A DNA stretch of 64,000 nt from Bubalus kerabau (taxonomy: Eukaryota > Chordata > Mammalia > Artiodactyla > Bovidae). A program made the position numbers and the translations under genes. Within the stretch, counting starts at the first letter, position 1. The number at the start of each line of letters is the position of its first letter. This document shows positions 50,101 to 61,000 of the stretch, one piece after another. Under the pieces are notes generated by a model. The model had not been told where the DNA came from. It saw only the letters and a list, made by a program, of their open reading frames with translations, and searched no databases. The DNA is taken from the NCBI RefSeq assembly GCF_029407905.1, contig NC_073633.1, forward strand, positions 25,682,501-25,746,500. Direction: 5' to 3'.

Positions 50101-53100
50101 ACCTGCCTGTCGATCCCCCCCAGTTGTACGTGGTGCCACCCCCAGCTCGACTCTGTCCTACCTCAAGACCTCCAACTGGACCCTGCCCACCCTCCCCTGA
50201 CCCCATCTACAAGGTCCCCAGAGGTGGTGGGACCCAACTGGCTGCCTCTGGAGCTGCCTTGGAGGTGAGGGCTAGGGGTTCATGTGTCTGTTGGACAGGG
50301 GACAGATGGCTCTCGAAGATGGGTTAGGGGAGTGGGGGGCCCACTGCCGAGCCTGAGAGTAACTAACTTCTTCCTCTGCAGGTCTATGACGTACCCCCCA
50401 CTGCCCTCCGAGTTCCCTCCAATGGCCCCTATGACTCCCCGGCCTCCTTTGCCCGCCCTCTGGCTCAGGTTGCCCCCCAGTCCCTTGGAGAGGATGAAGC
50501 TCCCTATGACGTGCCTCTGGCCCCAAAGTCACCATCAGACCTGGAGTTAGATCTGGAGTGGGAGGGGGGCCGGGAGCCAGGGCCCCCCCTCTATGCTGCC
50601 CCCTCCAACCTGAAACGAGCATCAGCCCTGCTCAATCTGTACGAAGCACCAGAGGAACTGCTGGCAGACGGGGAAGGCGGGGGCGCTGACGAGGGCATCT
50701 ACGACGTCCCCCTGCTGGGGCCGGAGACACCCCCTTCTCCAGAGCCCCTGGGAGCTTCGGCCTCCAGTGACCTGGACACCCTGGCCCTCGTTCTGGCCAG
50801 AAGCCCCCTACCCCCACACAGGCCCCGGCTGCCCTCAGCCGAGAGTCTGTCCCGTCGCCCCCTGCCTGCCTTGCCTGTGCCGGAGGCCCCCAGCCCTTCC
50901 CCGGCTCCTTCTCCTGCTCCAGGCCGGAAGGGCAGCATCCAGGACAGGCCCCTGCCCCCACCCCCACCGCGCCTGCCTGGCTACGGGGGTCCCAAGGTGG
51001 AGGGGGATCCGGAGGGCAGGGAGGTGGAGGACCACCCAGCAGGACACCACAACGAGTACGAGGGCATCCCTGTGGCCGAGGAGTATGACTACGTCCACCT
51101 GAAGGTGAGCTTGCCTCAGTCAGCCCCCAGAATGCCTCCAGGAGAACAGGGGTCAAGACCTGAGGTCCCAGAGGCAGACCCTGGCTTCCTCCATTCCCTT
51201 TTTTCCCTCTGCTGAGCCTGTACCCTGTGGCCTGGGACCCCTGTACTGGACCACATCATTTGTGTCAGTGCCGCAAACCAACCTGGGGTCCCCAAGCTCT
51301 CTGACCTGCCACTAGGGCTCTCCCAGACCCAGAGTCAGGAGGCTGCGGATCCGATGGGAGGAGGGACCTTCAGGAGGAAGTGGGAGTGGGGAGGAGCAGG
51401 AAGACCCCGGGGGCTGCCTTGCCCTGCTCCCCTACCCCTGCATTGAGGCCCTTATCCCCTACTGCAGGGCGTGGATAAAGTTCAGGAAACCAGGCCTCCA
51501 GATAAGGCCTCCCCAGGGGATCCTGAGCAGCTGGAGAGGGAGCCACCAGAGCAGCAGGTAACCGTGCGGTTGGTGCTAGAGCAGCGGGCAAGGGAGGAGG
51601 AGCAGGAACTTGGAAGAAGGGGTGTTCTTAACTGAAGCATCAAGGGAAATCTATTTAGGAGGTGGGTAAGAGTTCAGCGAAACAGGACAGTTGGGGTGGA
51701 GAGGAGTTAGAATCCAGAAAGGAGCTGGAACTTAGAAAAGGATACCAGGAATTCAGAAAGAGAGGAAAGAATGTGTTGGAGAGGAGTCAGAAAACCGAGC
51801 ACTCAGGGGAACAGAGTTGCTGGGCTGGGTGACTTCTGAGGCTCCTTCCAACTGTGAATTCCTGGGTTCCTAAGAGACCTAGCTCTTAATTCCAGCTCCA
51901 CCACTAAGAAGCCAGGGCCTCTGAAGCCGCCAGTTAATCTCTCTGGGTCTCAGAGAAATGAGACTGTCTCCTCGACTCATGGTCTAGAATGGTCCTAATC
52001 ACCATAGCTACCATCTGTCACGTTTGTACCAAGCGCCAGACCCTGTGCTCCGTACATTGCACCTGTCAGCACTGATCATAGCCATAGTTAGCATGCATAC
52101 GGTGCTTACAGTTTGCAATGCTGTGTTCTCAGCTCTTTCTGTGAAGATCAACTCATCTTCACTGCAGCCTTAGGAGGCAGAAACAAGAACTGCACTATCC
52201 AGTGTGGTAGCCACAAGCCACATGCAGCTACTGATCCCCAAGTGTGACCAGTCCGAACTGGAGTGCACTGTAAAGATAAAAGGCACGCCAGATTTTGCAG
52301 ACCTAGTATGAAAAACAATTTCAATAATTTTTATATTGATTACAGTGTTGAAACTGCACCATTTTTAATATATGGAATTACAAAATATGTACCAATTTCT
52401 TTGTAACTTTTCTAATGTGGCTACTTGGAAATATGAAATAGCATGTGTGGTTGGCATTATGTTTACACTGGACAGTGTAGTACTAGGCTCCCCATAGATA
52501 AAGAAGATAAAGGAGATAAAGGAATGATGACATTCAGAGACTTGTTTTTGAGGTTGTTTGAATCCAGATTTATCAGATGTCAATTCTGGGCATCTTCCTG
52601 TCACTCACTAAGAGAATCTAAATTGTCTGATAGGCGAAGGTACAATTTAAAGGGGTTGAGCTCAGGGAGAAAGGAAGGCATGAGGAACAAAGGGAAGGAA
52701 GGAGAAAGGAAATAAGAACGGAAGTGGCACTGGCCAAGCAGTCCCGCTGAACACTCTTCTCGCCCTTAGGAGGCCCTGTCCCCCGGGGAGCCACTGGTTC
52801 TGCCCACTGGAGATCTACAGCTCCTGCACTTCTACGCCGGGCAGTGCCAGGGCCACTACTCAACACTGCAGGCGGCTGTGGCGGCCCTGATGTCCAGCAC
52901 CCAGGCAAAGCAGCCCCCGCGCCTCTTTGTGCCCCATGGCAAGCGGGTGCTGGTGGCTGCTCACCGCCTGGTGTTCGTTGGGGATACCCTGGGCCGCCTG
53001 GCAGCCTCTGCCCCTCTGCGAGCACAGGTCGGGGCCGCGGGCACAGCACTGGGCCAGGCATTGCGGGCCACTGTGCTGGCCATCAAGGGGGCTGCCCTGG

Positions 53101-53204
53101 GCTACCCATCCAGCCCTGCAGCCGAAGAGATGGCGCAGTGCGTGGCGGACCTGGCAGGGCGGGCCCTGCAATTCACCACTCTGCTCACCAGCCTGGCCCC
53201 CTGA
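44463..53204 (+). CDS. EFS: Embryonal Fyn-associated substrate, Cas-family adaptor (6 coding exons)
   Basis: EFS (SIN, CASS3) is a docking protein for Src-family kinases, acting in integrin and T-cell signalling. Exons: 44463-44480, 49587-49865, 50124-50264, 50382-51104, 51468-51557, 52770-53204, giving 561 residues, the human length. After MAIATS comes an SH3 domain (about residues 7-68, ARALYDNTAESPQELSFRRG to GIVPANRVKLLP). Exons 3-4 form a proline-rich substrate region with nine YxxP sites (YVVP, YKVP, YDVP three times, YDSP, YAAP, YEAP, YGGP), SH3 ligands RPLPALPVP and RPLPPPPPRLP, and the Src-binding motif YDYVHL (381-386). Exon 6 encodes the helical C-terminal Cas domain ending TTLLTSLAP. 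The first intron of 5.1 kb is the transposon-rich part. Confidence 0.96.
46604..47340 (-). mobile_element. L1 3' fragment
   Basis: The minus-strand translation includes VKTWKHPKCPLTNEWIKMW and VEYYSAIKR, typical of the L1 ORF2 C-terminus; the poly-T at 46604-46618 is its A tail. Broken by the TG repeat and small duplications; inactive. Confidence 0.85.
47067..47107 (+). repeat. TG dinucleotide microsatellite
   Basis: About 20 TG units within the L1 fragment, followed by several imperfect copies of the TGGCTGAGTAGTATTCCAT phrase to about 47210. Confidence 0.95.
47410..47527 (-). repeat. CHR-type SINE
   Basis: Ends CTAACCACTAGGCTACCAGG and GAACTCCC; EFS intron 1. Confidence 0.75.
47809..48030 (+). 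repeat. Bov-tA-type SINE
   Basis: Forward copy in EFS intron 1. Confidence 0.9.
48555..48758 (+). repeat. Bov-tA-type SINE
   Basis: Forward copy in EFS intron 1 with TTCACTTCACTTCA tail. Confidence 0.9.
48851..48957 (-). repeat. CHR-type SINE fragment
   Basis: Ends CTTAACCACCAAACCACCAG; EFS intron 1. Confidence 0.75.
48988..49299 (+). repeat. Long tRNA-derived SINE with CHR-like body
   Basis: Starts like a Bov-tA head (GGGGCTTCTCTGGTAGCTCAG) but continues with CACTGGAGCCTGGGAACCTC and GCAGCAATGACGACCCAGCA phrases typical of CHR elements, ending in an A-rich tail. Confidence 0.75.
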
Positions 53205-53733
53205 GCCCCTTGTCTCTGCTCTGCCCTCACCTGCCTCCCAGAGCCGCCTCCAGTCCTCAGGTGGCTGGAGGGCTCTGTTTTCAGGACTAGGAGACACTGA
53301 GGCATCTTTCCCCCTACTGCCCTTTTCAGGCATCTCAGCCTCTCACTGAAGCCCCTCCTCCCCTACCCCACAGCTTTTGTACGAGCCATTTTGTATAAAT
53401 TATTTATATTTAATATTATTCCCTGCTTTGTCAGGGGCAGGCACCAGGCCCTCCAGGGACCTTCCTCCTTCCTCAGCCTGGGGTGGAGGCTCTTGGGCAC
53501 TGCAAGGCCAACCCCTCCGGAATCTTAACCCCACAGAGAGCCAAGTAGCTGAAACCTAGAGCCACCAGGAGCCCCTTTTTTGTCCTGTGTCTTGGCTTTG
53601 GAACATCGGCGCCTCCCTGTTAGCCAAGAGCAAGGGCAGAATGTTGGCAGCCCAGAGTGGGAAGGTCTGGGAGAGGCCAGAGGACTCCTCCACGCAGAAG
53701 CAGGAGAGCTGGGCCTCTGACATGGTGCACCTC

Positions 53734-53739
53734 AATAAA
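53734..53739 (+). terminator. EFS: EFS polyadenylation signal
   Basis: AATAAA about 530 bases after the EFS stop codon, consistent with the roughly half-kilobase 3' untranslated region expected. An AT-rich stretch with TTATTTATAT lies at 53392-53420. Confidence 0.75.
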
Positions 53740-53759
53740 CCGGGCTTTCTGGTTCCCCG

Positions 53760-56700
53760 ACTCTGCTTCCTGGGAGCCTGGGGGGCAGACCCGGCACCCT
53801 CAGCCAAACTGTTGGGACACATACTGTGGGCAGTCTGCCCTTAGGGTTTGTGGGGAAGTTCTGCTGTTTCTCCAACTGTTCATCTAGCAGGTTCTCAGCT
53901 CCCATGATGTGCCAGGCACAGTTCTGACGGTCCATTGTGGGGGTGGGCTGGATAGAAACAAGTCAGCTGAAACAAGTAAATAAAAAAAAAAGGAACCTGC
54001 CACCGAGTTGATAGTTGCTGGTAATGGAAATGAACAGGGTGATATGTGACTGAGTAGATGGGGAGAGGCCATTGGAGACTTTAGACAGGCTTGCTGGGGA
54101 GGTGGTATCTGTGCTGAGACCCCGAGGATGAGAGAACCAAGAATAGTCTGCAATGTAGCATTCTGGGAAGGCAGGCCCTGATTCCTGACCAAGGCCTCTC
54201 CTCCAAGACCGATGTCAGATGATGTCATCAGAGAGGTGCACACAGGGGAGGGAGCCTTGATGGTGCCCTGCTGAAGAGGTCATCCCAGCTGTGCTCAGCT
54301 TTGTGCCACAGGACAGCTCTGACCCACTGGAGAGGACTGCTGGGTGCCCTCTCCCTTAGGTTAACCCAAGAGTTTAAGTCCCTTAAACTCCCCTTCCCAA
54401 CTTCCTGCTGACTGTCCTTCTGGACACACCACCTTTTAGAGGAGCTGAGGGGCCAATGAATTCAATGTGTTAGAAGTGCATAGTCCACAGGGCCTTGGTG
54501 AAATTGATGGGCCATGGCCTAGACAGGGGATCACTTCAGCCGTTCACCACAAGGGAAGAAGTTCAAGCCACAGATCCATTGCTTAAGCTCTGCTTTCCCA
54601 AGATTCTACCCTGGCACAGTGACTGGACTGGAGGTACCCCAAAATTCAATCACAGTCAGTACCTTGGCCCTTCTCCCCATGCATTTGCCTCCTCCATTTG
54701 AGGTTCTTTGTTCTCATTTCACTCTCAAAAGAAACTCATTTCCAAAGGCTGGGGCCACCAAAATTCACCCGTAGGTGTTGGCATTAAAGACGTAACAGAG
54801 GCCATCCTCCACCACCTTCCAGAAAGAATTTCAAGAGATCAGCCTGGAATTAGAGTCAGAGGTCTCAATGCAAGCTTCCGTGTACCTGTGTCTGCAGGTA
54901 AGTCCTGTCAGATCCTCAGAGTCCTAGTTTCCTCTCTAATATGAAAAGGAACGTAGTGATCTCCCAGGGCTATTGTGAGGCCCTAACAAGATAATGCGTG
55001 TGAACAGCCCAGCAATGCAGAAAGTTACGTGGATTACAATTCCAGGACAGACATGAGGAGACTAGCAAGTAAATCCCCAAGGAATGTTGCCTGTGACAGC
55101 ACCAAAGTAAAGACTGAAGAGATGCTGAAATGGGTTGGGCGAGGGGGGGAGGTTGCTTATTGCGTTAGAAGACTTTCCCATATCTGGAAAATTTCTGAAC
55201 AGAGGGGACAAATTAGAAGTGTGGTTCAGTGGAGACAAGATAGAATGGATTTCCATCTTGAGATTGATGGGACATCCTTTTCAACACTTAGCTGGGATTA
55301 GAGAATAAAGAACCTATTAGAAATCAAATCTCAATAAAAAAAAAAAGGCAAATCAAATCTTGAGAAGTGCATTTCTAACTTTAATGTACATATACCTGGG
55401 GATCTGGTTAAAAATGCAAAGTATCTGAAAACAGCCTTTGATTCTACATTTCCAGCAAGTTCCCAGGTGATGTGGATGTTCCTGGTCTGTAAATTATACT
55501 TTGAGTAGCAATTCAAGGAGTTAGGAGAGACTTCTCTGAGGCAAATATGCTTGAACTAACAGCTGAAGGAGAACTTGACTACAGTAGAGGAGACTTCTAG
55601 GCATAAGGACCAGCTTATGCAAGGGCCCTGTAGCACTGGAAAAACTGAAAGAATGTCAGTGTGACTGGTGTGCAGAATTTGGAGAAAAAGAGAGAGAGCT
55701 GCAGAGAGTATGGGATCACTATGAGGTCTTGCATTTACCTTGACGGTAGAAGACGCTGATGGTTGTTAAATAGGAAAGGAGCACAAACATCTGCATTTTG
55801 AAGAGATCAGTCCATCTGCATTATGAACAGATAGGGGGAAAGGATTGGAAACAAAGCAGATCCAGAGCACTGGTTAAGAACTGGGAGGCTAAAGCAGTCT
55901 GCACAACAGGTAGCTTGACTAGTGGTGCCAGAGATAGATGGAAAGAAGCAGAATATCTGAGAACTACACAGGAAATAAAATGGATAGGATTTTGTAGAGG
56001 ATTTGACATGGGGTGGAGAGCGGGGCTAAGGAAGAGGGCACTCTAAGGGCTGTCACCCGAGCATCTGGCCACAATTGGATGGTGAAAGTGCCATTCGGTG
56101 AGGAAAGAAGAGCTAGAAGACAAGCTAGTTGGGGGGATAGGGGAGACATGACCATGAGTTTGGTCTTGGACATATTGACTTTGAGATCCTTGTGAGTCAT
56201 CCAGGGTAAGAAAGCAAATAAGAGGTGGCTTCAAGGATCTGGGGCTCAGAAGAGAGGTGGGAACTGGAGATGTAAATGTAGGAATCAGGTTTATATTGGC
56301 TCATATTATTTATACTGAGGGTGATGGAAGCTGTGGGCAGAAGTGAGATTCTGAGGCGGAGAGAACAGTATGAGATGAGAGGAGGACCTAGAATCAAGCC
56401 TCCAAAGTCACAGGCACTGACTGATGGTGAGGAGAATGAGTCTGTGGTAGAGAAAAGAGTAGCATGAGAAAGAAAATCTGGAGAGTATGGGACCTGGCAG
56501 CCAGGGAAGAAAGAGTTTAGAGGAAGGGGTAGCCAACGAAATCAAATGCTGTTGAGAAATGATGGAGACTCAGCCAGGGTGGGGGTAGTGAAACCAGAGA
56601 AGTGGTCTTGTAGAGGATTAAAGCCAAGGCTGAGTATAGTGCCTAGTGCAGTCCACCATATGCATGCATCCTTTCCAGTATACCTACCTGTCTCTCTCCT

Positions 56701-56790
56701 CAGTAAGCCACTCTGATATCGGTCTTGTCCATCCTGTTATCCCCAAAGCCCAGCACAAGGCCAGAATATAGCAGACACTTAATAAATTGT
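53760..56790. other. Intergenic region between EFS and SLC22A17
   Basis: Three kilobases of AT-richer unique sequence. I recognise no gene, RNA or young transposon. Short A runs are present at 53981-53992 and 55335-55347. Open frames are short and without family resemblance. Confidence 0.55.
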
Positions 56791-56799
56791 ACTGATGAG

Positions 56800-56831
56800 T
56801 GAGTGGATGGATGGATGGATAGATGGATGAG
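56800..56831 (+). repeat. TGGA tetranucleotide repeat upstream of SLC22A17
   Basis: About seven GGAT/TGGA units with one GATA interruption lie a few hundred bases before the presumed first exon of SLC22A17. A length polymorphism is likely. Confidence 0.85.
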
Positions 56832-56879
56832 GAGGAACTGGAAGCAAAAGAGGAATCGCTGGCACCTGCCTGGGATGTA

Positions 56880-58080
56880 CTATCCTCTAGTTATTCCCTT
56901 TATACCGCAATGGCCCGCAGACCCAAGAAACAGAGACAGAGCCCCATCTTCTCCTTCCCCTGGGTCCTGGCCCCCCTTCCTCTCTCTGACGAAGAGTCTG
57001 GACTGAAGGTTCTGCTGACGTTGGAAGGGGAGGAGAGTCTGGAGGAAGGGGAGGGGAAAGCGGCGCCGAGATCGCAGAGACGGAGGAGGCGCCCGCGGCT
57101 GCAGAGCTGCAGAGCGGGGTCTCTCGGCTTCTCTGTCCGGGCAACGGGCGCGCCATTGGGCCAGAAGACAGCGCATCCTTTCCGTGCGGGCCGCCTGGGC
57201 CCCTGCGGTCGGCAAACTGGCTCCCCGGGTGGCCACCGGGACCCCCGAGCCCAATGGCGGGGGCGGCAGCAAGATCGACAGCACTGTAGAGATCACCCCC
57301 AGCCCCAACGGAGTAAGTGCCCGCGCCCTGGGGGCTACGCCATCGTCTCCCCGCACCCCCGGACAAGCGTCTGGCATTTTCCTCCCGTGCATCCCCAGCG
57401 GCAGACCGCCTTCCTCCCGCTCGCGCCCGCCCTCTTCCCTTACCCTGCGGTTTTTTCCGCTTCACCCTTCTTCTGCCACCCATCCAACCCCCACTCCCAC
57501 CCCCAGCAGGTCGGGACCCTTGGAGATGCGGTGCCCACGGAGCAGCTGCAGGGTGAGCGGGAGCGCGAACGCGAGCGGGAGGGGGAGGGCCACGCGGGCG
57601 GCGACGGGATGGGCAGCAGCCTGTCGCTGGCCGTGCCCCCCGGCCCCCTCAGCTTCGAGGCGCTGCTCGCCCAGGTGGGGGCGCTGGGCGGCGGCCAGCA
57701 GCTGCAGCTCGGCCTCTGCTGCCTGCCCGTGCTCTTCGTGGCGCTGGGCCTGGCCTCCGACCCCATCTTCACGCTGGCACCCCCGCTGCATTGCCACTAC
57801 GGGGCCTTCCCCCCCAACGCCTCCGGCTGGGAGCAGCCCCCCAACGCCAGCGGCGTCAGCGTCGCCAGCGCGGCCCTAGCCGCCAGCGCCGCCAGCCGCC
57901 TCGCCACCAGTACGGACCCCTCGTGCAGCGGCTTCGCTCCGCCGGACTTCAACCACTGTCTCAAGGACTGGGACTATAACGGCCTCCCGGTGCTCACCAC
58001 CAACGCCATCGGCCAGGTGAGGCGGCCCGCTGGGCCGCGGGTCTTGGGGCGGGCTGCGCGCCACCAGCGAGGGGTCTCAC
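56880..58080 (+). promoter_or_regulatory. SLC22A17: CpG island and presumed SLC22A17 promoter
   Basis: GC-rich, CpG-dense DNA spans from roughly 56.9 kb through exon 2. No TATA box was recognised and the transcription start cannot be placed. Confidence 0.7.
57019..57312 (+). other. SLC22A17: SLC22A17 upstream exon with open frame but no ATG
   Basis: A GTAAGT donor follows 57312. The frame before it is open from 57019 and ends with [12 protein letters not shown]. Spliced to the acceptor at 57506 it stays in frame through [14 protein letters not shown] and a run of Arg-Glu pairs to the ATG at 57609. There is no in-frame ATG in these 98 codons, so by standard rules this exon is 5' untranslated, unless translation begins at a non-AUG codon (a GTG lies at 57184) or in an exon further upstream. 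The 5' end of the exon is unknown. Confidence 0.55.
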
Positions 58081-61000
58081 ACCCGCTCCTCCCTCTCACG
58101 TCCCCAGTGGGATCTGGTGTGTGACCTGGGCTGGCAGGTGATCCTGGAGCAGATCCTCTTCATCTTGGGCTTCGCCTCCGGCTACCTGTTCCTGGGCTAC
58201 CCAGCAGACAGGTGAGGGCTCAGCAAGTAGAGAGGAGGGCTTGCTAGGGAGGCTGGCCCAGGCAGCTAGCCTTTGCAAGAGGCTGAAGAGGCTTTGTTCA
58301 ACTCTGCAGTGTCCTCTGGATTTCTCCTGTTCATTGACAGGTGGCCCCAGCACTGTCTCAACTTCACTCCCCACCAAGAAATACTCTTACCATACCTCTT
58401 CCACACAGAGAATAACTCTCCCCCCACTGCCAGTCCCACATCCATGAATCAGTGGCCCCATCCCTCCTGACCAAAACCCCTAGGTCTGCAGAAGTCCTAA
58501 TTCCTCCTCTATTGTCCTATTACCACCAAGCTCCTCCCTTGCCATCTTCATAGATTAATCCCTGTTAACAGTACTGTCTACCTGGACTGTTAGCTCTGTC
58601 TCAGTGGCCTCATTCTTAAAGATCATTATGTTAATTTCTAAATATCAACAGCCCCATTCACACTGACCAGTAGCTCAACTCTTCAAACAAATGACCACCC
58701 TCTTGGGGAGGGTCCATAGTTTAAGCCCCATGGATCAATGACCACAATAGCACCCCTCACCCCAGACTAACAGTCCCATCCTCACGGATCATTAGTGCTC
58801 TCAGCTCCTCTCAGATCAAAAGCCTCATTTCCAGGAATCAGTGGTTTCATCTCAAAGATCTACAAACCCATCCCCACCAACCAGCAGCTCTTCCCAGGGG
58901 TCAAAACACCATCTCTGATCCTTGACACCATCACCACTGACCAGGTGCCCCATCCCTGGGGATTATTAGACATTTCCACTGGTCTACAGTCGCATCCAAA
59001 TGGCTTTATAGTTCAACTCTCATGGCTCAAAGGCAACCCACCATTCAATAATCCAGTTCCCTAAAAACAATACCGATCCTCACTGTCCAATAGTTATACA
59101 CCCCTGTGGGCAAATGATCCTAAACCCATAGATCAATAGCCATCAGTGGCCTCATACCCACAGACCAGTAGCATCATTCCTCTGAAGTAATAGCCTCATA
59201 CCCAAAGACCTAAATTCAGTCTCCTAAATTCTGTAGCCTTAGCCAATAAGCTCAGCCCCATGGAAATGGTCTCACCCTATTGGGTCAGTAGTTTCACTCT
59301 CAGGCATCAGTGTCCCCTTCCCAATGACCAGTGACCCCAGTCTACATCCACATTACACCAGTGCTCTTACCCCTAAAAACCAGTAGCCTAGCCTCCAAGG
59401 ATCAGGAACCCTGTCCCCACTGACTCACAGTCTGTGACCATCACCACTGACCAATAGTCTCTCATTTCCTCTGCTCTGTGACCCCATGCTTACTGATTAT
59501 GCATATGGATTAATAGATTCATCCCTACTGGCCAATAGTCCCATCCATCTTGACTGAAATATCTACTCCAGGAATTAATAGCTACATCCCCAAAGATCAA
59601 CTGTCCAATCTTCAGAGGTTAGTGATCAGCCCCACTGATTAATAGTCCTATCTCATGGATGAAGAGCTCCACTCTCATGGATCAATGGCTCCATCTTCTG
59701 GTCAGTGACCCCATCCCACTGACCACTCCTATGGATTAGTAGACCCATGTCCCAATCCCATGGAAAAACGGCTTCACCCCCCAAAATCAATTACTCAGTT
59801 CCCAAAGATCAAGAGCTCCATTTTCACTGACCAATACTATCCCCATGGACAAGTGGCCAATGGCCTACCTCCTTAGATCAGTAGTTCCAACCCTGTATGT
59901 CAATGAGCCCATCTCCTCTGATCAGTCTGAGCAAGACAAGCTCCATCCCCACTGACCAATATCTGTATTCCCAAGATCTCTTGGATCCAATTCCCCTAAT
60001 ATCCCATCCCCACTGATAGCTGGTCTCACTTCCATGAAGAAATGCCTTCATCTCTGACCAATAGCCCTGAGAGTCTGTAGTCCCATCCCCCACAGAACAA
60101 TAGCCACACCCCAGTGCCCAGTAGCCAGGGTCCCCATCCTTCCCCATCTCCTGTAGCCTTAGTCCAACCCTTGTCCCCTGGGCCTCATACTTGTATCTCC
60201 ATCTCTAAAGTGGGCAGCTGGACCCCACACAGCCACTCCTCTCACAGGGAGCCTGGGTGACCAGAGGCTCTCCCTGCTTTCCAGGTTTGGCCGACGTGGG
60301 ATTGTGCTGCTGACTCTGGGACTGGTGGGCCCCTGTGGAGTGGGAGGTGCTGCTGCAGGTTCCTCCACGGGTGTCATGGCCCTCCGATTCCTCCTTGGCT
60401 TCCTGCTTGCTGGCGTTGACCTTGGTGTCTACCTGATGCGTGAGTGGCACCCTTCCAGAGCTCCTTCCCTAGGGGCTCATGCCTGCCTGTCTGTATCCCC
60501 AGGTCATTGCCACGCTCCTTAGGACCCCCTCAGTCCCTTCTTCAGCTGTCTGGAATCTCAGCTCTTTCTGGCCAGGCCTTTAAAGGATCCAGGGGTCTTG
60601 CTTCTCACACACCCCTCTCCTTCCCTGATCTTTAAAGCTTTCCTTGCCCTGGACTTACTGCTGTCAGGAAATGAGCCTTATTTTAAAAATGAAATCCTGA
60701 GTAGCTGTATGAGCTTGAACAAGGGTTAATGTGAAAGTCAAATAAGAGGTCTGATGTGAAAGGGCCCAAAAACTGGGAGTGCTGAGCCCCCACAGGGACT
60801 CTGAGCCTCAAGCCCTCCCAAGTTTGAGCAGGAGAGAGGAGAGGTCCGAACAGCCTCTCCACTCTGCCTTAGAGGTTAGTCTGTGGGAGGCAGTGGCTGC
60901 AGCCTCCACGCAGGGTCTGACCTTGCTCTCTGTCCTCCTCTCTCCCTCTCCCCTCCTCTCTTCCACACCTCGTTCCTCCCTGCCTCTCCTCCCTGTCCCT

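Noticed and set aside
58500..60150. CRISPR-like array in the SLC22A17 intron
   Set aside because: The genome is mammalian, the repeats are not identical, and there are no regular spacers; it is a degenerate tandem repeat.
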